In this document: positions 6,752 to 10,662 of the stretch, piece by piece
Position numbering within the stretch: position 1 is the stretch's first letter
Layout of the letters: every line of letters begins with the position of its first letter
DNA from: JBLRWS01 sp047921075
GTDB taxonomy: Bacteria; Bacteroidota; Rhodothermia; Balneolales; Balneolaceae
NCBI GenBank assembly: GCA_047921075.1
Contig: JBLRWS010000078.1
Coordinates: 1-10,662, forward strand
Direction: 5' to 3'
Length of the DNA stretch: 10,662 nucleotides
The notes under the pieces: model-generated
Told to the model about the DNA's origin: nothing
What the model saw: only the letters and a program-made list of their open reading frames with translations
The model's database searches: none
Made by a program: the position numbers and the translations under genes

Positions 6752-6981
6752 CTGGTTGCTGATTGATTATGTTTAATTTGTTATGTCTTAAGAGAACAGC
6801 GAATGACTGAATTTCGTTTAATGCTAAATCAATTACTTGCTGGGCCCCGATTCTATATCGAATTGTTACAAACTTGTGACAAAATGTAACGTCAGTTTAT
6901 TGACTTTCCGGAGTCGACCTATCAGGGGTGTCTCCATCTCCCCCCTCAGACATAGCACGGTGACGGTTTTACGGTGTTGAT
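6752..6981. other. Gene-free leader region of the reductase
   Basis: The whole gap between the reductase start and the FAS1 gene end is 391 bases. This part has no convincing gene. Bases 6752-6860 are AT-rich and must hold the minus-strand promoter of the reductase, though no clear promoter boxes stand out. From about 6905 the DNA becomes GC-richer and leads into the structured repeat at 6982-7085. Confidence 0.4.
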
Positions 6982-7085
6982 TGCCCGATTGGCTGCGCGA
7001 TAGCAGAACCGGTCGGCCGATCCGCGACATACCGCCGATTGATAAGCAAACTGCCGGGCCTATCGCTTCCAGCCGCTGACGGGCA
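6982..7085. repeat. Long-range imperfect inverted repeat, candidate structured RNA or decayed element
   Basis: Three helices stack from outside inward: TGCCCG (6982-6987) with CGGGCA (7080-7085), GGCTG (6991-6995) with CAGCC (7070-7074), and GCGATAG (6997-7003) with CTATCGC (7060-7066). That is 18 perfect pairs separated by internal loops of 3/5 and 1/3 bases. Inside, CCGG (7009-7012) can pair with CCGG (7055-7058), and TCGGC (7013-7017) with GCCGA (7034-7038). It abuts the T-tract of the FAS1 terminator. No known RNA family was recognised. It lacks the AAC/GTT ends of an attC site, and no direct target repeats flank it. Confidence 0.55.
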
Positions 7086-7115
7086 TAAAAAAAGCCCGCA
7101 CATGATGTACGGGCT
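7085..7115 (-). terminator. Intrinsic terminator of the FAS1 gene
   Basis: On the minus strand, AGCCCGTACA (plus 7115-7106) pairs with TGTGCGGGCT (plus 7102-7093), with one U:G pair and a three-base loop. A run of seven T follows (plus 7093-7087, overlapping the stem base). It lies 27 bases after the FAS1 stop codon. Confidence 0.92.
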
Positions 7116-7142
7116 TGATAGACCATCAAAAAATAATGGTAC

Positions 7143-7664
7143 TTAGTAACCGCTGCTGCGTTCATTAACACCGGGCAAAATCACAGCGTCAATAAGGTGC
7201 ACAACACCGTTGGATGCTTCAATATCGGCCGCAACAACGTTGGCCTTATCAACCATTACGCCATCACCGTTGATGGTGATGGACACGGATGATCCCTCTA
7301 CCGTTTCAGCGGTCATGCCGTCGCTTAAATCACCGGACTCCACCTCACCGGCTATCACATGATAGGTAAGAATCTGAATCAGCTGGTCGCGATTCTCTTC
7401 TAAAAGCAAGCTTTCAACCGTTCCCTCAGGAAGAGCGGCAAATGCCTCATTGGTGGGGGCAAACACGGTAAACGGCCCGTCTCCTTTCAGAGTTTCGACC
7501 AATCCGGCGGCCTCAACTGCTGCTACAAGCGTAGAGAGCTGGTCGGTATCAGCAGCCAGCGACACGATGTCTTTATGATGATCGTGAGTTTTTTCATGAA
7601 CTGTAAAGGCTGCGAGCAGGGTAAGAGAAAGTGCTCCCAGTAAAACAAATTTAAACGTTTTCAT
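7143..7664 (-). CDS. Secreted FAS1 (fasciclin) domain protein
   Basis: A 173-residue protein with an N-terminal signal peptide (about residues 1-22, hydrophobic core VLLGALSLTLLAA) and one FAS1 domain (about 33-164). The two family motifs are clear: H1 FTVFAPTNEAF (65-75) and H2 ASNGVVHLIDAVILP (150-164), with the conserved YH pair at 101-102. FAS1 domains mediate adhesion or binding at the cell surface; no enzymatic role is implied. A short histidine-rich stretch just after the predicted cleavage site (residues 23-30, four His) might bind metal. There is no anchor, so it is periplasmic or secreted. It has its own terminator and sits 260 bases after pcm on the same strand, so it is probably transcribed separately. 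The ATG follows an A-rich leader without Shine-Dalgarno motif. Confidence 0.94.
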   Translation of the reverse strand: MKTFKFVLLGALSLTLLAAFTVHEKTHDHHKDIVSLAADTDQLSTLVAAVEAAGLVETLKGDGPFTVFAPTNEAFAALPEGTVESLLLEENRDQLIQILTYHVIAGEVESGDLSDGMTAETVEGSSVSITINGDGVMVDKANVVAADIEASNGVVHLIDAVILPGVNERSSGY

Positions 7665-7766
7665 TAGATATCGGTTTTTTTAGGGTTAAGGATTCCAATC
7701 AGCTAAAGAAGTGGTTGGAAGTATTGAGGTTAACCTATGAGGGCACACAGGAGTTCCTCGCCAATG

Positions 7767-7795
7767 CACCGCTGTTGCCTGATCTGCAACCGGTG
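7767..7795. repeat. Imperfect hairpin in the pcm-FAS1 gap
   Basis: CACCG (7767-7771) pairs with CGGTG (7791-7795), and GTTGC (7774-7778) with GCAAC (7786-7790). The tip is seven bases, with two bulged bases (CT) on the left arm. It lies between two minus-strand genes, about 100 bases ahead of the FAS1 start. On neither strand does a good T-tract follow, so a terminator role is doubtful; it may belong to the FAS1 leader. Confidence 0.4.
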
Positions 7796-7831
7796 TAAAA
7801 AAATGGGTAGCATACCACTACGGCCCGTTGA

Positions 7832-7858
7832 TCAGATTTTACAATGATTAGAATCTGA
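7832..7858. repeat. 7-bp inverted repeat downstream of pcm
   Basis: TCAGATT (7832-7838) and AATCTGA (7852-7858) are perfect inverted copies separated by 13 bases. It lies 67 bases after the pcm stop on the minus strand. Without a T-tract it is a weak terminator candidate; the spacing also fits a protein-binding dyad. Confidence 0.35.
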
Positions 7859-7924
7859 CGGTAATACGATTCAAACGCTGCGTGCTGTGCTAAGAGAGGA
7901 AGTGGCGGCCGTGTGTGGGGGGAG

Positions 7925-8581
7925 TCAGCTCCACCCTTGCTCGCCGATCAGCGGTACAAATTTGAAGTTTTTGAGCTGCTCTTCTTTGTAATCCGATTCC
8001 GATGTGCGGGTGATGCGGGTCATGGTCTGCATCTCCTGGGTGCCCACGGGCACAATCAGCTTGCCGCCCACATAGAGTTGTTTGATGAGCTCCTGCGGCA
8101 CCACCGGCGCTCCGGCTGTTACCACAATTCCCTGATAGGGTGCGTAGGCACTCCACCCCATCGTGCCGTCGCCGCATTTTAGGTGCGGCCGGTAGCCCAG
8201 CTCTCGTAGCACGGCCTGCGCACTGCGGTAGAGCGTTTCGTGGCGTTCCACGCTGTACACATCGGCGCCCAGCTCGCACAAAATAGCCGCCTGATAACCG
8301 GAACCGGTTCCGATTTCCAATATTTTATCCCCTTTTTCTACATCCAGCAGATCCGTCTGCACAGCTACCGTGTACGGTTGCGAGATGGTTTGTCCGCACC
8401 CGATGGGCAGCGCGCAATCTTCGTATGCACGGTTCCACAGGGCAGAATCCACAAAAAGATGGCGGGGCACAGCTTGCACGGCTTGCAGCACACGCTCGTT
8501 GGTGAGTCCCTTTTCACGGATCTGTTCAATCAGCTTTTTGCGCGGTACGGAATAGGATCGGCCTGATTTTTTAGTCGTCAA
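7925..8581 (-). CDS. pcm: Protein-L-isoaspartate O-methyltransferase
   Basis: A 218-residue cytoplasmic repair enzyme that uses S-adenosylmethionine to methylate isoaspartyl residues in aged proteins, so that they can return to normal aspartate. The diagnostic parts are all present: GQTISQPYTVA (63-73, substrate site), SAM-binding motif I LEIGTGSGYQ (88-97), acidic VER (111-113) after the second strand, GDGT (137-140), and the C-terminal signature PLIGEQGW (210-217). Length matches the family. The start is TTG (8581-8579). No ATG exists in frame between the upstream stop and residue 141, and the helix beginning near residue 13 aligns with the normal N-terminus, so a rare start codon is required. 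It is divergent from the antiporter gene. Confidence 0.95.
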   Translation of the reverse strand: MTTKKSGRSYSVPRKKLIEQIREKGLTNERVLQAVQAVPRHLFVDSALWNRAYEDCALPIGCGQTISQPYTVAVQTDLLDVEKGDKILEIGTGSGYQAAILCELGADVYSVERHETLYRSAQAVLRELGYRPHLKCGDGTMGWSAYAPYQGIVVTAGAPVVPQELIKQLYVGGKLIVPVGTQEMQTMTRITRTSESDYKEEQLKNFKFVPLIGEQGWS

Positions 8582-8667
8582 CGGTTCCCGAAAGAGATGG
8601 TTATCAGTCTGTTTGCGCTAAAATAGTAATCAACAGGGCAACTAAAAAAACGGATTTCGAAAACACC

Positions 8668-8698
8668 ATTGTATTTTTCAGAGATGCTTGTATTTTCT
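8668..8698 (+). promoter_or_regulatory. Possible Bacteroidota-type promoter for the antiporter
   Basis: ATTG (8668-8671) and TATTTTCT (8691-8698) are separated by 19 bases. They partly match the TTTG-N19-TAnnTTTG promoter known in Bacteroides. The match is imperfect and lies only 22 bases ahead of the chosen ATG, so it is a weak call. Confidence 0.25.
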
Positions 8699-8720
8699 AC
8701 GCATCATAAACGAACGGATC

Positions 8721-10469
8721 ATGATACAAAAGAAATGGGCGGCCCTGCTTCTCTTTATGCTCGGCACCTGGCTGCTGGCCATGGTAACCGATGTGCATGC
8801 ACTGGCACAGGAAGCCGGCGAAGGCCAAAGCTTTTTCGGTACCTGGATTAGTCTTATCCCGCCACTGGTGGCGATTGCCCTGGCGCTGATCACCCGCGAA
8901 GTGGTGCTCTCACTGTTTGCGGGGATATGGATTGGCGCACTGCTGCTGGCCGACTTTAACCCGATGAGCGGCACGGCACAATCGCTGGATGTATTGATCG
9001 TAGCGCTGGTGGATGCCGATCACATCGCCATTGTCGTCTTCAGTTTATTGCTGGGCGGCATGGTGGGAGTCATGTCTCGCGGCGGAGGTACGCAGGGTGT
9101 GGTGCAGGTACTGGGTGATCTGGCCACGACACGCAAACGAGGGCAGCTTTTTTCGTGGCTCTCGGCGCTCTTTATCTTTTTTGATGATTATGCCAATACG
9201 CTGATTCGGGGAAATGCCCTGCGCCCGATGACCGACCGCCTTCAAATCTCGCGCGAAAAGCTCGCCTACATTGTCGACTCTACCGCAGCCCCGTTGGCGG
9301 TGAGCGCGGTCATTACCACATGGATCGGCTTTGAGATTACCCAGATCGCCAACTCGCTCGAAGCGCTCTCGGCTCAAACCGCCGATCCCGCACTGGCGGC
9401 ACAATTGCAGGCCGGCGCTGATAGTGCATTTACCATTTTCATGCACTCCATTCCGTACCTCTTCTATCCGCTGCTGGCGCTTGCGTTTGTGCTGATGACG
9501 ATCATCATGAAAAAAGAGTTTGGCCCGATGCTGGATGCCGAGCGGCGCGCCTACTCGGGCGGCGGGGTTATTCGTCCCGGCTCGATGCCCGCAGCCGACA
9601 CCAGCCTCGAATCGCTGCAGCCGATTGAAGGCAAACCCCGGCGATGGTACAACGCCGCCCTGCCCGTCTTTTCGGTGATCATTGTGGCGTTGTGGAGCCT
9701 CTACTCTACCGGCGCGGCCGGCCTTGAGCCCGGCGAAGGCGGCATTACCAATATTATCGGCAATGCCGATCCGTTTGCAGCTCTGCTATGGGCCTCCTTT
9801 ACCGGATGCGCGGTGGCGATTGCGCTGGTGGTATTCCAGAAGATTTTAACGCTGAACCAAGCCCTCGAATCGTGGGTGGGCGGTTTGCAATCGATGCTGA
9901 TGGCCATTGTGATTTTGGTGCTGGCGTGGGGGCTTGGAGAAATTACCCAGCTGATCGGCACCGGGCCGTATCTGGCCTCGCTGCTGGAAGACAACCTGCC
10001 GCTGGCGTTGCTGCCCGGCCTGGTCTTTTTCATTGCGGCGGTCACCGCCTTCTCCACCGGAACCTCGTGGGGCACCATGGCCATCCTCTTTCCGGTGGTG
10101 GTGCCGCTGGCCGTTTCGATGGGAGCGGGCATCGGATTTGCGGGCGGCGAAAATTACGGCATTCTGCTGGGCTCGGTCAGCTCTGTGATGGCCGGCGCGG
10201 TATTCGGCGACCACTGCTCGCCCATTTCCGATACCACGGTACTCAGTTCCATGTCGAGCGCCTGCGATCTGGTAGACCACGTGCGCACGCAGCTGCCCTA
10301 CGCGCTGGTGGTGGCTGTTGTTGCCCTCATCGTTGGGGAAATTCCGGCCGCCTTCGAATTTATCCACCCGGCATGGGGGCTTCTCACCGGATTGGTCATA
10401 CTCTATCTGATCCTCAAATTTTACGGCAAAGACCCCGAAGCCGTGCCCGCCGAGGCAACACAGGGGTAA
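8721..10469 (+). CDS. nhaC: NhaC-family Na+/H+ antiporter
   Basis: An inner-membrane carrier of 582 residues, about 12-13 membrane segments, expected to exchange internal Na+ for external H+. Family signatures are FFDDYANTLIRG (153-164), STAAPLAVSAVITTW (188-202), STGTSWGTMAILFP (445-458) and GDHCSPISDTTVLSS (496-510); the polar and acidic residues in them probably line the ion path. Residues 1-30 look like a cleavable signal or extra first helix, followed by a short polar stretch. A hydrophilic loop runs at about 265-310. I chose the ATG at 8721; the frame stays open to a TTG at 8690-8688, which would add 11 polar residues before the hydrophobic N-terminus. Specificity for Na+ rather than another exchanged solute is inferred from the family. 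It is divergent from pcm and is a single-gene unit here. Confidence 0.92.
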   Translation: MIQKKWAALLLFMLGTWLLAMVTDVHALAQEAGEGQSFFGTWISLIPPLVAIALALITREVVLSLFAGIWIGALLLADFNPMSGTAQSLDVLIVALVDADHIAIVVFSLLLGGMVGVMSRGGGTQGVVQVLGDLATTRKRGQLFSWLSALFIFFDDYANTLIRGNALRPMTDRLQISREKLAYIVDSTAAPLAVSAVITTWIGFEITQIANSLEALSAQTADPALAAQLQAGADSAFTIFMHSIPYLFYPLLALAFVLMTIIMKKEFGPMLDAERRAYSGGGVIRPGSMPAADTSLESLQPIEGKPRRWYNAALPVFSVIIVALWSLYSTGAAGLEPGEGGITNIIGNADPFAALLWASFTGCAVAIALVVFQKILTLNQALESWVGGLQSMLMAIVILVLAWGLGEITQLIGTGPYLASLLEDNLPLALLPGLVFFIAAVTAFSTGTSWGTMAILFPVVVPLAVSMGAGIGFAGGENYGILLGSVSSVMAGAVFGDHCSPISDTTVLSSMSSACDLVDHVRTQLPYALVVAVVALIVGEIPAAFEFIHPAWGLLTGLVILYLILKFYGKDPEAVPAEATQG

Positions 10470-10519
10470 TCTTTCGCTCTGCCATTTTTGGTTTGTCCTG
10501 GCTGATGCCTCCATGCAAC

Positions 10520-10554
10520 GGCGGCAGCCCCGGCCGCCCATCCGGCGGTGGCCA
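10520..10554 (+). terminator. Possible GC-rich terminator after the antiporter
   Basis: GGCGGC (10520-10525) can pair with GCCGCC (10533-10538), and the second arm can alternatively pair with the GGCGG at 10544-10548. A short T-rich run (ATCTTTTATT) begins only about six to ten bases after. The position, 50 bases past the stop, suits a terminator, but the structure is not clean. Confidence 0.35.
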
Positions 10555-10570
10555 TACCCTATCTTTTATT

Positions 10571-10601
10571 CGGACATAGTCTACTTGCCGATAGCTATAA
10601 T
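10571..10601 (+). promoter_or_regulatory. Possible promoter for the gene starting at 10651
   Basis: A perfect TATAAT (10596-10601) lies 49 bases before an ATG. The best -35 candidate is CGGACA (10571-10576), 19 bases upstream and four of six matches to TTGACA. CGGACA recurs at 10603-10608. Confidence 0.35.
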
Positions 10602-10650
10602 CCGGACAGAATTCCCGTTCTGCTTGCGCAAAAAAGAGAAATAAACTACT

Positions 10651-10662
10651 ATGGGCAAGAAT
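10651..10662 (+). CDS. Possible start of the next gene (4 codons)
   Basis: ATG GGC AAG AAT reaches the window edge. It follows an A-rich leader (AAAAAAGAGAAATAA) and a TATAAT box at a suitable distance. With only four codons (M-G-K-N) the product cannot be named, and the ATG may be chance. Confidence 0.35.

Noticed and set aside
6982..7085. Second attC site downstream of the FAS1 gene
   Set aside because: The helix and spacer pattern is similar, but the outer boxes TGCCCG/CGGGCA lack the essential AAC/GTT core in either orientation.
6866..7171. Minus-strand open frame of 101 codons
   Set aside because: It overlaps the end of the FAS1 gene, runs through that gene's terminator, and has no recognisable domain or sensible composition.
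8688..8720. TTG start adding 11 residues to the antiporter
   Set aside because: The ATG at 8721 directly precedes the hydrophobic N-terminal segment; the added residues are polar and the TTG would lie inside the best promoter candidate.
9788..10579. Plus-strand open frame of 263 codons inside the antiporter gene
   Set aside because: It is a +1-frame shadow of a GC-rich membrane protein gene, very rich in Arg, Gly and His, with no family resemblance.
1..10662. CRISPR array, prophage or IS transposase
   Set aside because: No regularly spaced repeats and no phage, transposase or integrase protein is found in any frame.

Overview
This 10.7 kb window looks like chromosomal DNA from a free-living, probably marine or saline bacterium of the FCB group. 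My best guess is Balneolota/Rhodothermota or a near relative in Bacteroidota. The guess rests on a lipoprotein met-zincin of the DUF5118/DUF5117/DUF4953 architecture, an OsmC-partner type alpha/beta hydrolase, a FAS1 protein, an NhaC-family sodium/proton antiporter, tRNA genes without encoded CCA, and almost no Shine-Dalgarno motifs ahead of any gene. It is inference; no rRNA or other marker is present.

Layout. Positions 1-324 are a tRNA region: the 3' end of one tRNA, a heptamer-based repeat that folds into a perfect 17-bp hairpin, a broken tRNA-Arg copy carrying an 18-nt palindrome, then an intact tRNA-Arg(TCG) with its terminator. Next come two minus-strand genes, an alpha/beta hydrolase followed by a lipoprotein Cu/Zn superoxide dismutase (sodC). 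Divergent from them is a large plus-strand lipoprotein zinc metalloprotease (2194-4695) with a strong terminator. An AT-richer block (about 4784-5629) follows, holding an MntA/HepT (MNT/HEPN) toxin-antitoxin pair. Then come, on the minus strand, an Old Yellow Enzyme reductase, a secreted FAS1-domain protein and a protein-L-isoaspartate methyltransferase (pcm). Divergent from pcm is the NhaC-family antiporter (8721-10469). A new gene may begin at 10651.

Most interesting point. Directly after hepT lies a 93-95 bp imperfect inverted repeat (5535-5629) built like an integron attC site: complementary 7-8 bp outer boxes ending ..AAC and starting GTT.., an unpaired spacer, inner boxes with one extra base on the left arm, and a long apical loop. 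A near-copy of its right outer box (GTTACACA, 4783-4790) lies upstream of mntA, so the toxin-antitoxin pair could be one promoter-less or near-promoter-less gene cassette inserted between the protease and the reductase, with no integrase in view. This is a hypothesis from folding by eye.

Other points: an unexplained long-range stem-loop of about 104 nt (6982-7085) downstream of the FAS1 gene could be a structured RNA or a decayed element; the hydrolase lacks the OsmC domain that its closest relatives often carry; and two genes start at GTG and TTG. As a set, the genes suggest stress defence (superoxide removal, reduction of electrophiles, repair of isoaspartate damage, sodium export), but no shared regulation is visible.
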